Shown here piece after piece: positions 24,013-32,797 of a stretch of DNA of 64,000 bases. Position 1 is the stretch's first letter; every line of letters begins with the position of its first letter. The DNA comes from Actinocorallia herbida (GTDB lineage Bacteria > Actinomycetota > Actinomycetes > Streptosporangiales > Streptosporangiaceae). The translations under genes and the position numbers were made by a program. Below the pieces are notes generated by a model, which was not told where the DNA came from, made no database searches, and worked only from the letters and a program-made list of their open reading frames with translations. The stretch is from positions 5,022,001-5,086,000 of the forward strand of contig NZ_RJKE01000001.1 of the NCBI RefSeq assembly GCF_003751225.1, read 5' to 3'.

Positions 24013-24754
24013 ATGTGGAAGAGGAAAGCAGTGGTGTCCGGGGCGCTGGCGCTGGTCATGGCGGTGCCGTCGTCTCTCCCGCTGGGACGGCACGTCCTGG
24101 ACGTCCTCGACGCGGTTCCCGTCGACGGTCACCCGCCTGGAGTCCTACGCCCCCGACGACGCCTGGGTGCACTCCTCCGACGACATCTGGCACTGGGACG
24201 GCGCCTCCTGGCGGCAGATCCCGCGACCGGCCGGCGCCAACGGGCATACGGTCCACTTCGCCGCGGACGGCCCATGGGCGGCGACCCCGGCCGGCCTGCA
24301 GATCTGGGACGGCTCGGCCTGGCGGCTCACCCCGTACCCGGCGCCGTTCGACGGTGCGTCCCTCTCCTGGGCCGTCGGGGTTCCCGACTCCGACGGACGC
24401 TGGATCAGCCTCAAGATCCGCGACGGGGAGGGGGGCATACTCCACTGGGACGGCTCGGCGTGGACCGCCTACCCGGCGATGCCCGACGCGGCAGGCCAGG
24501 TGGTCGTCGACGAGGCCGGCCGGATCTGGGGCGTCAACCGGATCAGCCGCATGGTCCCCGTCCTGCCGACCGGAGGCTACCTGCAGAACAAGGGCACGAT
24601 CGTCCGCTTCGAGGACGGCGTCTGGGAGACGGTGGGCGGCGTCGCCGAGGCCCACTACCGGGTCGTCCACCTCCCGGGCTCCGACCGCCTGTACGCCTCC
24701 GGCGAGAACCAGTGGAACGGGTCCGACCACATCACCACCAACCGCTGGCTCTGA
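24013..24754 (+). pseudogene. Secreted beta-propeller-like gene, frameshifted and internally deleted
   Basis: A signal peptide starts at 24013 (MWKRKAVVSGALALVMAVPSS). By about 24080 the protein-like frame has moved by one base. From there the second frame is open to 24754 and carries repeats such as RWDGTSW, DIWHWDGASWRQ, LQIWDGSAWR and LHWDGSAWTAY, the WDG-x-W repeat of secreted Kelch-like propellers. Only about four repeats remain, and the signal peptide abuts a repeat directly. So there is a frameshift and probably a lost N-terminal half. An internal GTG at 24167 could give a 195-aa product without export signal. A sequencing error explains the shift but not the short length. Confidence 0.6.
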
Positions 24755-24883
24755 CCCGTCTCCCCCGGTGGCGTTCCGCCGCAAGAGCGGAGCCGAATTC
24801 TCACTTGAAATGCATGTCCAGATCGGTGTCCAAGGCATGGGCTCCCTCACCGAGGAGGCCGAACTGACGGCGACCGGCGACTC

Positions 24884-25492
24884 TCAGGAGAGCGGCCAGG
24901 TCCGCAGAGCGGCGTCGGCCATCTCCTGGAGTTCGTCGCGGCCGACCCCGCTCGCGGCTTGGACGGCGATACCGAAGGCCAAGGTGGTGACGTAGCGGGC
25001 GAGGAGTCCCGGATCGGTGCCCGGAGGCAGTTCGCCTTCGTCGACGGCTCGCTGGAACCGCTCCCGGACGCGGGAGCAGCCGTCGTTGCGCCAGGCCGCG
25101 AGAAGGTCGCGGACTGCATCCCCGGAGTCCCCGGTGGCCAGGGCGCTCTGGACGCCCAGGCACCCGTGGGGATGGGCCGGTCGGGTGGTGGTCCGGACGG
25201 TGCCGGCCAGGATGCCGGTGGCGACGCCGAGGGCGGTCGGCTCCTCCAGGGCCCGGGCCAGGTAAGCGCTCGGGCCTTCGGTGTACCGCTCCAGGACCTT
25301 GCGGAACAGCTCCTCCTTGTTGCCGAAGGCCGCGTACATGCTGGTGGTGGAGATGCCCATCGCGCCGGTCAGGCCGGCCAGGCTGGCGCCCTCGTAGCCG
25401 TGCTCCCAGAAGACCAGCATGGCGCGCTCAAGAGCCTCGTCGGCGTCGAATCCCCGGGGTCGGCCGATGATGCCGCTCTGTTTGGTCGCCAC
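24884..25492 (-). CDS. TetR-family repressor, divergent from an SDR gene
   Basis: This 202-aa regulator has a typical N-terminal HTH (ALERAMLVFWEHGYEGASL, GAMGISTTSMYAAFGNKEEL), the pattern of the subgroup with the N-terminal GRPRGFDADEAL. The ligand domain has several cysteines (HGCLGVQ, NDGCSRV) that could sense thiol-reactive compounds, as in NemR-like repressors; this is inference. It is divergent from the SDR gene at 25587. Two identical palindromes lie in the 94-bp gap and are its probable operators. Confidence 0.92.
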   Translation of the reverse strand: MATKQSGIIGRPRGFDADEALERAMLVFWEHGYEGASLAGLTGAMGISTTSMYAAFGNKEELFRKVLERYTEGPSAYLARALEEPTALGVATGILAGTVRTTTRPAHPHGCLGVQSALATGDSGDAVRDLLAAWRNDGCSRVRERFQRAVDEGELPPGTDPGLLARYVTTLAFGIAVQAASGVGRDELQEMADAALRTWPLS

Positions 25493-25512
25493 CCCCGCAG
25501 CCTACCTCTTTC

Positions 25513-25526
25513 GCATCGATCGATGC
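25513..25526. promoter_or_regulatory. TetR operator 1 (GCATCGATCGATGC)
   Basis: A perfect 14-bp palindrome in the intergenic region of the divergent TetR and SDR genes. An identical core recurs 37 bp downstream. Confidence 0.78.
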
Positions 25527-25547
25527 AGAAGTGCTACCGTCCGAGTT

Positions 25548-25565
25548 CCGCATCGATCGATGCGG
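25548..25565. promoter_or_regulatory. TetR operator 2 (CCGCATCGATCGATGCGG)
   Basis: A perfect 18-bp palindrome containing the same 14-bp core as operator 1. It lies 21 bp upstream of the SDR start and overlaps its leader, where a bound repressor would block transcription. Confidence 0.8.
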
Positions 25566-25586
25566 AAGTTGACGGAGGTCGTTCAC

Positions 25587-26339
25587 GTGGGACTACTTGA
25601 GGGCAAGACCGCTCTCGTCACCGGAGGCGGCTCCGGGATCGGCCTGGCCAGTGCCGTGAGGCTGGCGGCCGAGGGCGCGCAGGTGTTCATCACCGGCAGG
25701 CGCAAGACCGAACTCGACGCGGCCGTCGAAGTGATCGGTGCGGGGGCGGCCACCGCGGTGACCGGCGATATCTCCGACCCGGCCGACCTGGACCGCCTCT
25801 ACGAGACGATCCGCAGCCGGGGATCTGGCTTGGACGTACTGTTCGCCAATGCCTCCGTCGCCGCGTTCGTGCCGCTCGAACAGGCCACCGAGGAGCACTT
25901 CGACGCCCTGTTCGGGATCAACGTCCGGGGCACGCTGTTCACCGTCCAGAAGGCGCTGCCGCTGCTCAACGACGGCGCCTCGGTCATCCTGAACGGCTCC
26001 ACCAACGTGGACGTCGGGGCGGAGGCGTTCGGCGTGTACGCGGCGACCAAGGCCGCCACCCGCTCGTTCGCCCGGACCTGGGCCAACGAGCTCAAGGGGC
26101 GCGGCATCCGGGTCAACACCATCACGCCCGGCCCGACCGACACCCCTGGCCTGTCGGGACTCGCGCCCGACCCGGAGCAGGCCGCCGGCCTCAGACGGCA
26201 TCTGGCCGCACAGGTGCCGCTGGGCCGGCTCGGGCGCCCGGAGGAGATCGCCGCCGCCGTGGCCTTCCTCGCCTCCGACCAGAGCAGCTTCATCACCGGT
26301 TCGAGCCTTTACGTCGACGGCGGCCTGAACCAGATCTGA
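25587..26339 (+). CDS. SDR-family oxidoreductase
   Basis: This 250-aa enzyme starts at a GTG (VGLLEGKTALVTGG) with GGAGG eight bases upstream. It has TGGGSGIG for cofactor binding, then TGRRKTEL (Arg pair suggesting NADPH), a FANAS in place of NNAG, the Ser in LNGSTNVD and the catalytic YAATKAA. Deviations in the NAG and Ser segments set it apart from fatty-acid KRs and match SDRs induced by xenobiotic or electrophile stress. It is under the divergent TetR gene. The downstream F420/NADP-type gene is separated by a strong hairpin. Confidence 0.92.
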   Translation: MGLLEGKTALVTGGGSGIGLASAVRLAAEGAQVFITGRRKTELDAAVEVIGAGAATAVTGDISDPADLDRLYETIRSRGSGLDVLFANASVAAFVPLEQATEEHFDALFGINVRGTLFTVQKALPLLNDGASVILNGSTNVDVGAEAFGVYAATKAATRSFARTWANELKGRGIRVNTITPGPTDTPGLSGLAPDPEQAAGLRRHLAAQVPLGRLGRPEEIAAAVAFLASDQSSFITGSSLYVDGGLNQI

Positions 26340-26374
26340 GTCCATGGCCGCGCATCCGGCGAGGATGGCGGCCC

Positions 26375-26418
26375 CCGGTCGGCCGGGCTCGCCCGGACGG
26401 GCGAGCCCGGCCGACCGG
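26375..26418. terminator. Perfect 20-bp stem hairpin after the SDR gene
   Basis: CCGGTCGGCCGGGCTCGCCC pairs without mismatch with its reverse complement at 26399-26418 around the loop GGAC. It is the strongest hairpin in the window, placed between two same-strand genes, so it acts as a terminator or an attenuator for the next gene 31 bases downstream. Confidence 0.72.
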
Positions 26419-26449
26419 CAAGTCCACTGAGAGATCGAGGTAAAGACCC

Positions 26450-27103
26450 ATGACGGTGATCGGCATCATCGGCGCAGGTGAGGTCGGCAGCCAGATCGCG
26501 CGTGCGGCGATCGCGGTCGGCTACGACGTCGTCATCGCCAATTCACGCGGACCCGAGACCTTGCGGGACCTCATCGCCGGGCTCGGCCCGTCAGCGCGCG
26601 CCGCGACCGCCGCCGGAGCCGCCGCAGCCGGTGAGTTCGTCGTCGTGGCGGTCCCGCTGAAGATGGTCAACGACATGCCCGCGAACGAACTGGCGGGCAA
26701 GATCGTGCTCGACACGAACAACTACATGGCCTGGCGCGATGGCCATTTCCCGGTCATCGACTCCGGTGCGAAGACGGTTCACGAGCTGCGCCAAGAGCAC
26801 CTCCCACGATCCAAGGTCGTCAAGGCCTTCACCCACATCCAAGCCCCCCGCATCACCACCGCGGGCAAGCCGGCGGGCGCCCCCGGCCGCCTCGCCCTGT
26901 CGGCCTCGAGCGATTTCCCCGAAGCCGTGGAACTCGTCACACGCCTGTACGACCGGTTCGGATTCGACACCGCCGACAACAGCCCGCTCAGCGAGTCGTG
27001 GCGCAGCGGTCCCGGTCAACCCGCGTGGATCGCGCACGAGCACCAGACCCGCGCCGACCTGATCGCCAACCTCGCCAAGGCACGCCGGATCATCTCCGGG
27101 TGA
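26450..27103 (+). CDS. NADPH-dependent F420 reductase-like (NAD-binding 2) protein
   Basis: This 217-aa Rossmann protein begins TVIGIIGAGEVGSQIARA, the GxGxxG signature, followed by VVIANSRGPETL, whose Ser-Arg pair favours NADP(H). The family covers F420:NADP oxidoreductases and related reductases (PF03807-like); VVVAVPLKMVNDMP and VKAFTHIQAP also fit. GAGATCGAGG lies upstream of the ATG. Length is close to F420:NADP oxidoreductase. Whether it truly uses F420 cannot be read here. It may be induced with the SDR if the intervening hairpin allows readthrough. Confidence 0.8.
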   Translation: MTVIGIIGAGEVGSQIARAAIAVGYDVVIANSRGPETLRDLIAGLGPSARAATAAGAAAAGEFVVVAVPLKMVNDMPANELAGKIVLDTNNYMAWRDGHFPVIDSGAKTVHELRQEHLPRSKVVKAFTHIQAPRITTAGKPAGAPGRLALSASSDFPEAVELVTRLYDRFGFDTADNSPLSESWRSGPGQPAWIAHEHQTRADLIANLAKARRIISG

Positions 27104-27162
27104 GCCCTTCCCCCGAGCCGCGACCCGGCCTGCCTCGTGCGGGTGACCGGCCCTCGCGCGGG

Positions 27163-30100
27163 TCAGGGGCGATGGCGCCGGTACAGGCGTTCTGCCACGA
27201 CGGCGCCGATGGCCACCACGACGACGAAGGCCGCCCTGGCCACCTCGCCTTCGAGCAGGAGGCCGCCCAGGACGCCGCCGATGAACAGGGCGGCGAAGGC
27301 GTTGGACAGGTGACCCAGGGTCCGGTGTCCGGTGCGGGACCACAGGAGCAGGACGCCCGCGGCGCCGAGTGCGGCCACCGTCTCTGCGGCGGGCACCGCC
27401 CAGTCGTCCGCGGGGAGGCGCAGCGCGACCCTCACGGCGCTGAACAGGGCGTAGCCCACCGCGGCGATGCCTCCGAAGGTATGCCAGCGCACCGCGGCCA
27501 GCCGCTGGAGCAGGTGCGAGGCGGTGCCGGAGGAACCGCGCGGACGGCGGGGCACGAGCGCGGCGACCCTGACATCGGGATGGACCAGCGCGGCCAGGAG
27601 CGAAAAGAAGATCGGTGCGAAGACCAGCCCGCTCAGCGCGTCCTCCGCGGCGGGGTCGAGGAGATAGGCGCCGACGCCGGCCGCGGCGAGGAGGACGAGC
27701 CCGCGCGACGCCGCCACCCGCAGCCGCGACCGGCGCGCCCTGCGCGAACGGTCGGAGGAGTCGCCGCCGAACGCGGGGTTCTGCAGGTGGGCGGGATTCG
27801 CGGAGAAGTCCCCGCAGAGGTACAGCGCGACGGCGAGGAGCATCGCGAGCAGCGGCAGGAGCCACGGCCAGGGCTCCCTTCCCCACCAGAACTGGAGGTT
27901 CGCGATCGGGTGCAGGAAGGCGTTCGGCGCGTCGGCCGGTGGCAGGACCAGACCCAGCAGGCCGGCGTTGATCCCCAGGAACCAGGCGACGCCCCTGAGC
28001 ATCCCGCTCGCGAGCGCGGGCGGCCCGATCGTCCCGGCGGCCAGGCAGACCGCCGCGACGCCCGCCGCGGCGGACGCGTACCTCCAGTCCGCGCCGGGGT
28101 GGCCGGGTGACAGCATGTTCATCTGCCGCCCCAGCCCCGCCCAGAGCATCGCGGCCGTGATCCCGCCCACCGGTGCCGCGAGTGCCAGGGCGAGCCGGAG
28201 ATTCAGCCGGTAGGCGGACGGATGCCGGACCGCCGCCAGGAACGGGAAGGCCGCGCCGAGGCACAGCAGCACGCCGCCGACCGCGTCCCACGTGCCGGGG
28301 CCCACCGGTTCGAGGAGCGGCGCCGGCCCTTCGGTGTAGGCGGGGATCAGGACGACGAGCGACGCCGACGGCCAGGGGACGCCGCGCGGGCCCCGCCAGA
28401 GGGCGACGAGCAGGGCGGCTCCGGCGATCCCGTAGCCCGCCAGCGTCCCTACGTCGCCGCGCGCCCTGACGGCGTCCGAGGTCAGGAGCACGGTGCCGGT
28501 CGCGCCGAGCACCGGCGCCAGGTAGCCCAGGAGCGTCCCGGCCCGTTCCGGCCGCGACTTGGCGGCGACCAGAGCGCCGAAGGCGCACGCCAGCAGGACG
28601 GTCACCCCGGACAGCGGGGACGCCTTCACATCCGGCGTGTCACGGGCGGTGAGGCTCACCGTGACGACCGCGCAGATGAGCAGCCCGAGCCAGAGCGAGA
28701 CCCAGTCGGGCCACCGCGGGCCCAGCCGCCGCCGGACCGTTGCGCGCGCCCGGACCGACCCGGCCCAGGCCGCCTTCGTCCACCGGTCCGGGGCGTGCTC
28801 CGGCCCGCCTTCCCGGACGGCGTACTCGGCCCACGCGGCGGCGCTCTCGTACTCCTCCGCGCCGGTGTGGGCACGAACGAGCAGCGACGCCGTCCGCGGC
28901 GCGACCGGCGTCTCCGCCACCACGGTCTCCAGGCGGTCGAGCGCGTACCCGGGGAGGCCGACCGCGAGCGCCCGCGCCGCGACCCCTTCCTCCCACCGCG
29001 CCGTGAACCCGGCGGTCTCCGCTCCCCGGACCAGTCCGGCCATCCGTTCGGCGTCGCCGATCTGCCCGTGCGCCAGCAGGAGGTCCGCCGCGGTCAGCAC
29101 CGCGTCGACCGCGACGACGTCCCGGGTGGGCGCCCGCCAAGGCCGCCCGTACACGTCGCCGGCCCGCCGCAGCACGGCGAGCGCCGCCCCGCGCGACAGC
29201 CCATCCGAGCGGGCGAGCCCGACGAGCGCGACGAACCGTCCGCGCCGATCGCCGATCGCCTCGGCCCGTGCCGCGGCCTCCTCGAATGTCCGCCGGGCCT
29301 CGTCCGCCCGCGCGCCGGCGCGCAGCACCCCGGCCAGCGCGATCAACGCCCGCACCCGCTCCACCGGCCGAGCCGCCGCCGCGAGCCCGACGCCCGGTGG
29401 GCCACCGTCCGAGCGCGGCGGCGAGTCGGCCTCCCGCGCCCGGCCGTCGACCGGTGCGGTGCGGCGGTCCACCGGCGGGCGGGCATCGGCCGTGACGGCG
29501 TGGCCGTCGGACGGTGCGGCGAGGACGTCCACCGGCGGGCGGGCCCGCGCGGGCCCGGCGCGGGGGGCGGACAGCGGGCGGAGGAGCGTCTCGGCCGCCG
29601 CGAGGTCGCCCAGCGCCGCGAGGGCTTCGGCCTCCACCAGGAGACCGGCAGGGACCGGGGAAAGGCGGGCGGTCCGCAGCGCTTCGGCCGGGTCGCCCAA
29701 GGCCAGGTGGGCACGCGCGCGCAGGGCCAGGGAGCGCGGGGATTCGGGGAGGACGGCCAGGGCTTCGGGCCAGTCCCCACGGTGGGCGTGGCAGCGGGCT
29801 TCGGCGATGCGGAGTTCCGCGACGGCCTCGGGGCCCGCGGCCTCGGCCGAAGCGACGGCCTGCTCGAGCAGCCGCGGGAAGTCCTCGGGAAACTCGGTCA
29901 TCTCGTACAGTTCGGCGAGTCTCGTAATGAAGCGCCAGGTGTCGTCGGCCTCGGGACGGGCGGCCTCGGCCGACGCGGCTCGCGTGACGTCGCCGACGCC
30001 GGCGAGCGTGTCGGCGTCGAGCACGGCGTCGAGTTCCCGCAGGCGCAGGGCGCGCAGCCGCGCCGCGGACTCGGCGGCCTCCTCGGGGACGCGCAGTTCG

Positions 30101-31206
30101 TTCGCGAACTCCCACAGCAGATCGTGCAGCCGGTAGGACGCGTCGGCCGGCTGCTCCACGAGGTGGCGGGCGTGCAGATCGCGCAGCATCTCGGCGGCCT
30201 CGCGCTCCGGCACGCCGGCCAGCGCGGCGGCGTCCGCGGGCCTGACGTCGCGCAGGTCGGACGCGAGGAGCCGGAACATGCGCTGGAGTCCCGGCGTCAG
30301 GCGGCCGTACCCGGCGGTGAAGATCGCGCGGATCGACCTGCCCGGATCCTCCCGGGAGGCCATGAGGTCGAGTCCGTGCTCGGCCAGGTCGGCGTCCAGT
30401 TCGGCCAGGGAGACATCGGCCCGGGAGCGGCCGAAGGCCGTCGCGACGACCAGGTGGACCGCGAGCGGGAAGCAGCCGCAGCGGCGGACGATCGCCGTCG
30501 CCGCCTGCCGTTCCGCGGCGACCCGCGCGGCGCCGGTCGGGGCGCCGTCCGCTCCGTCCGGCGGGTCGAGGGCCCGGGCGAGCAGGCCGAGCGCCTCGCG
30601 TTCGGGGAAGGAGCGGACCGCCACGTGCGTGGCGGCGCGCAGACCGGGCAGTTCGGTCCGGCTCGTGACGAGGAGGACGCTGTCGCTGGAGACGCCGGTG
30701 AGGGGCCGGATCTGGGCGGCGTCCGCGGCGTCGTCCAGCAGGACGAGCAGGCGGCGGCCCGCGATCGCCCGCCGGTAGCGCGCCTCGTCGCCGCCCTCGG
30801 CGGCCGGGACGTGGAGGCGGCCGCACAGTTCCGCGAGCAGTTCCCCGGGGGCGACCGGCTCGGCCGTCGAGCCTTTCAGGTCGAACCGGACGACCGCCTC
30901 GAACGAGCCGCGGAACCTGGCGTCCGCCTCGTTCATGAGCGTCGACTTGCCGGCGCCGCCGAGGCCGTCCAGGACGACGACCCTGATCGCCTCCGGTGTC
31001 CGCCTGCTCGGCCGCAGGACACGCGCGACGGCCTTCAACTCGGCGGACCTGCCGTGGAAGCGGTCCCTGGAGACCACCGGGTCGGACTCGATCGGCCGTC
31101 CGGCCGGATCGGTCGCCGCGTTGAGCGTGAGGTCGCCCCGGACCCGGGACCAGAGCACGATCTGGAAGACCCGCCCGCCGCGGCGCCGCCTCCAGCGGTC
31201 AGCCAT
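27163..31206 (-). CDS. STAND (NB-ARC-type) ATPase with polytopic membrane C-terminus
   Basis: This 1347-aa protein has Walker A GLGGAGKST (81-89), Walker B RRLLVLLDDA (151-160), a TSR sensor segment (181) and GCFPLAVHLVVA, the GLPLA-like motif, so the first 400 residues are an NB-ARC/STAND switch. Residues about 400-840 are helical repeats rich in Ala and Leu (TPR-like, e.g. AELRIAEARCHAHRGDWPEA). From about 849 to the end there are at least ten hydrophobic segments. Most bacterial STAND proteins have an enzymatic or TIR effector; here the likely effector or anchor is the membrane domain. Its ATG overlaps the end of a small membrane-protein gene by 8 bases, so translation is coupled. Possible defence or stress sensor; function not known. 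Confidence 0.85.
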   Translation of the reverse strand: MADRWRRRRGGRVFQIVLWSRVRGDLTLNAATDPAGRPIESDPVVSRDRFHGRSAELKAVARVLRPSRRTPEAIRVVVLDGLGGAGKSTLMNEADARFRGSFEAVVRFDLKGSTAEPVAPGELLAELCGRLHVPAAEGGDEARYRRAIAGRRLLVLLDDAADAAQIRPLTGVSSDSVLLVTSRTELPGLRAATHVAVRSFPEREALGLLARALDPPDGADGAPTGAARVAAERQAATAIVRRCGCFPLAVHLVVATAFGRSRADVSLAELDADLAEHGLDLMASREDPGRSIRAIFTAGYGRLTPGLQRMFRLLASDLRDVRPADAAALAGVPEREAAEMLRDLHARHLVEQPADASYRLHDLLWEFANELRVPEEAAESAARLRALRLRELDAVLDADTLAGVGDVTRAASAEAARPEADDTWRFITRLAELYEMTEFPEDFPRLLEQAVASAEAAGPEAVAELRIAEARCHAHRGDWPEALAVLPESPRSLALRARAHLALGDPAEALRTARLSPVPAGLLVEAEALAALGDLAAAETLLRPLSAPRAGPARARPPVDVLAAPSDGHAVTADARPPVDRRTAPVDGRAREADSPPRSDGGPPGVGLAAAARPVERVRALIALAGVLRAGARADEARRTFEEAAARAEAIGDRRGRFVALVGLARSDGLSRGAALAVLRRAGDVYGRPWRAPTRDVVAVDAVLTAADLLLAHGQIGDAERMAGLVRGAETAGFTARWEEGVAARALAVGLPGYALDRLETVVAETPVAPRTASLLVRAHTGAEEYESAAAWAEYAVREGGPEHAPDRWTKAAWAGSVRARATVRRRLGPRWPDWVSLWLGLLICAVVTVSLTARDTPDVKASPLSGVTVLLACAFGALVAAKSRPERAGTLLGYLAPVLGATGTVLLTSDAVRARGDVGTLAGYGIAGAALLVALWRGPRGVPWPSASLVVLIPAYTEGPAPLLEPVGPGTWDAVGGVLLCLGAAFPFLAAVRHPSAYRLNLRLALALAAPVGGITAAMLWAGLGRQMNMLSPGHPGADWRYASAAAGVAAVCLAAGTIGPPALASGMLRGVAWFLGINAGLLGLVLPPADAPNAFLHPIANLQFWWGREPWPWLLPLLAMLLAVALYLCGDFSANPAHLQNPAFGGDSSDRSRRARRSRLRVAASRGLVLLAAAGVGAYLLDPAAEDALSGLVFAPIFFSLLAALVHPDVRVAALVPRRPRGSSGTASHLLQRLAAVRWHTFGGIAAVGYALFSAVRVALRLPADDWAVPAAETVAALGAAGVLLLWSRTGHRTLGHLSNAFAALFIGGVLGGLLLEGEVARAAFVVVVAIGAVVAERLYRRHRP

Positions 31207-31558
31207 CGCGGTCGCGCTCCGGCGGCGGATCCGCGCCCTGGCGCACGGTCACCTCGCCCTGTGCCTCGTTGCCCGAGACCCGCTGCTCACCGGTACCGGT
31301 CATCGTGACGCGGATCGAGCCGCCCGCCTTGTTCCCGCGAACGTACTGGGAGCCCCCCGCCCGCCGCGAGCCCCCGGGATCGCGCCCCTCGCCGACGGGC
31401 AGGAACCACTGGACGAGGACGCCGACGAGCAGGAGCGCGCCGCCGGAGACCCACCACACCAGGGCGCCGTCCGTGAGGAACGTCGTCCCGACGTTCACCA
31501 CCGCCGCCACCGCGACCGTCCCGACCGCCCCCACCACGCGCTGCGCCACAGGACCCAC
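31199..31558 (-). CDS. Small two-TM protein coupled to the STAND ATPase
   Basis: The 119-aa product starts at a GTG after GGGGGC. Residues about 4-28 and 32-56 are two TM segments with a short turn. The soluble tail has a repeated motif (YVRGNKAGGSIRV and RVSGNEAQGEVTV) that looks like short beta-strands of a solenoid. The STAND partner has a similar short string near its own N-terminus (RVRGDLTLNAATD), hinting at edge-strand pairing between the two; this is inference. The 8-bp overlap with the STAND gene indicates obligate co-expression. I know no named family. Confidence 0.72.
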   Translation of the reverse strand: MGPVAQRVVGAVGTVAVAAVVNVGTTFLTDGALVWWVSGGALLLVGVLVQWFLPVGEGRDPGGSRRAGGSQYVRGNKAGGSIRVTMTGTGEQRVSGNEAQGEVTVRQGADPPPERDRDG

Positions 31559-31716
31559 TAACGCCCCCGAACCTCAAGAGCCGACTCCCCCGAGCCGGTA
31601 TCAAGTATGCGGGGCCCGGCCCACCCCGCGCCACAGAGATCCGAAACGAGACGATCCGCACCTGAGGACGGGGCCGCCTCCGCCCCTGACGTCAGCCCAC
31701 GTGTCTCGGAGAACCG

Positions 31717-32370
31717 ATGAGACTGCCCATCACCGTCCACCGCGCGCGCCTCGGAGCGACGGAGTTCAAGGTCATCCGTCCTGCCCGGCCGCCGTCCCAC
31801 GCGGTGCTCATCGATCGCGACCGGTACCTCGACGTTCACCTCGACCGGGACGCCGCACTCCGGCTCGGCGGCCTCTGGGCCCTCGCCGCCACGTCACCGC
31901 GCGCGCTGATCCACCTGCCGATGCGCGGCAACCGGCCGCCTTCCCGTCCGCTGCCGGAGGACGCCGCACACAGGCTCGATCTCGTGCTCGTCCATCACTC
32001 GCTGCAGTTCGCGCCGGCCCGTTGGAAGGAGGTCCGCGGCCGCCTCGGCCCGGGCCGCCCGCGGACCGTGACGCTGCCCGGCTCGGCACTCGAAAGCGAC
32101 GCCGTGGTCGACCACGCGGCACGGCACCACCGGGAGAACCGGGACCTCTTCCACCAGCACCTCCACGCCGAGACCCTGTTCATGACCGGCAGCGCCAAGG
32201 TGTTCAGGGAGACGGCCCGGCACTTCCTCGACGTCGCCCACGAGGGACCCGGCCACGTCCCCGTCCACCCGGACCATCCGCACTTCTGCACCGCGCTCCA
32301 CCCCAACGACGGCGTCCTCGGCGACGCACGCGAGATCCACATCCGGTACCGCGAGGATTGGGGCCCGTGA
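31717..32370 (+). CDS. Hypothetical protein, divergent from the STAND pair
   Basis: This 217-aa protein starts at the ATG after TCGGAGAA. It is soluble, without signal peptide, and rich in His, Arg and Asp (HHSLQFAPARW, HHRENRDLFHQHLHAET, HPDHPHFCTALHP). The clustered histidines might bind metal, but there is no recognised enzyme motif. It shares a 158-bp divergent intergenic region with the STAND unit and could be under joint control. Codon use is normal for the window, so it is a real gene. Function unknown. Confidence 0.7.
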   Translation: MRLPITVHRARLGATEFKVIRPARPPSHAVLIDRDRYLDVHLDRDAALRLGGLWALAATSPRALIHLPMRGNRPPSRPLPEDAAHRLDLVLVHHSLQFAPARWKEVRGRLGPGRPRTVTLPGSALESDAVVDHAARHHRENRDLFHQHLHAETLFMTGSAKVFRETARHFLDVAHEGPGHVPVHPDHPHFCTALHPNDGVLGDAREIHIRYREDWGP

Positions 32371-32581
32371 TCCGGACGGGCGGGCCGGGAGCCGGGACGT
32401 CCGCCATGCGGAAGCGGGCGGGACCGCACCACGGTCGGTCTTCGCCGATCGGCACGTGCCGGCGGTCGCCCGGTCTCGGCCGAGGCCGGACCGGTCGGTC
32501 CGGGTCGACGCGGGGGATGCGCAAGGGGCCGCGCAGGCTCCGGTTCAGGAGGTGCGCCGGGGCGCGGCGAACGGTGCAGGG

Positions 32582-32737
32582 GGCATCGCCCAGGAGCATC
32601 CGGCCGGCCAGGCGCAGCGTGGAGGCCGAGGCGGTGGCGGGCGACCCGCTGTCGAACGGCGGCCGGGGATCGTATCCGATCACCAGTTGCAACGCCTTGG
32701 CCCGCAGCGCCCCCAGCAGCCGGTCGACCACCACCAC
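32582..32737 (-). pseudogene. Possible C-terminal fragment of a DJ-1/PfpI-type protein
   Basis: The minus strand reads LRAKALQLVIGYDPRPPFDS, close to the IEYDPQPPFDSG tail that I associate with DJ-1/PfpI-family proteins, and continues GSPATASASTLRLAG. Beyond this the frame loses protein character, and upstream it ends at a change of sequence beside the CAGTTGGCGG repeats. It is probably the leftover end of a gene in the gene-poor gap 32371-32962. The family call rests on a short match. Confidence 0.35.
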
Positions 32738-32758
32738 CTGCGCCAGTGTGACTGAGCA

Positions 32759-32797
32759 CTCCAGTTGGCGGATTTAGCGCTTCAGTTGGCGGGATTT
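32759..32797. repeat. Tandem CWYCAGTTGGCGG repeat beside the gene fragment
   Basis: CTCCAGTTGGCGGATTT (32759-32775) and CTTCAGTTGGCGGGATTT (32780-32797) are direct repeats at a 21-bp spacing, just after a TGTGACTGAGCA. Placement between a broken gene and new sequence suggests the end of an excised or decayed insertion sequence; no transposase is visible. Confidence 0.4.
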
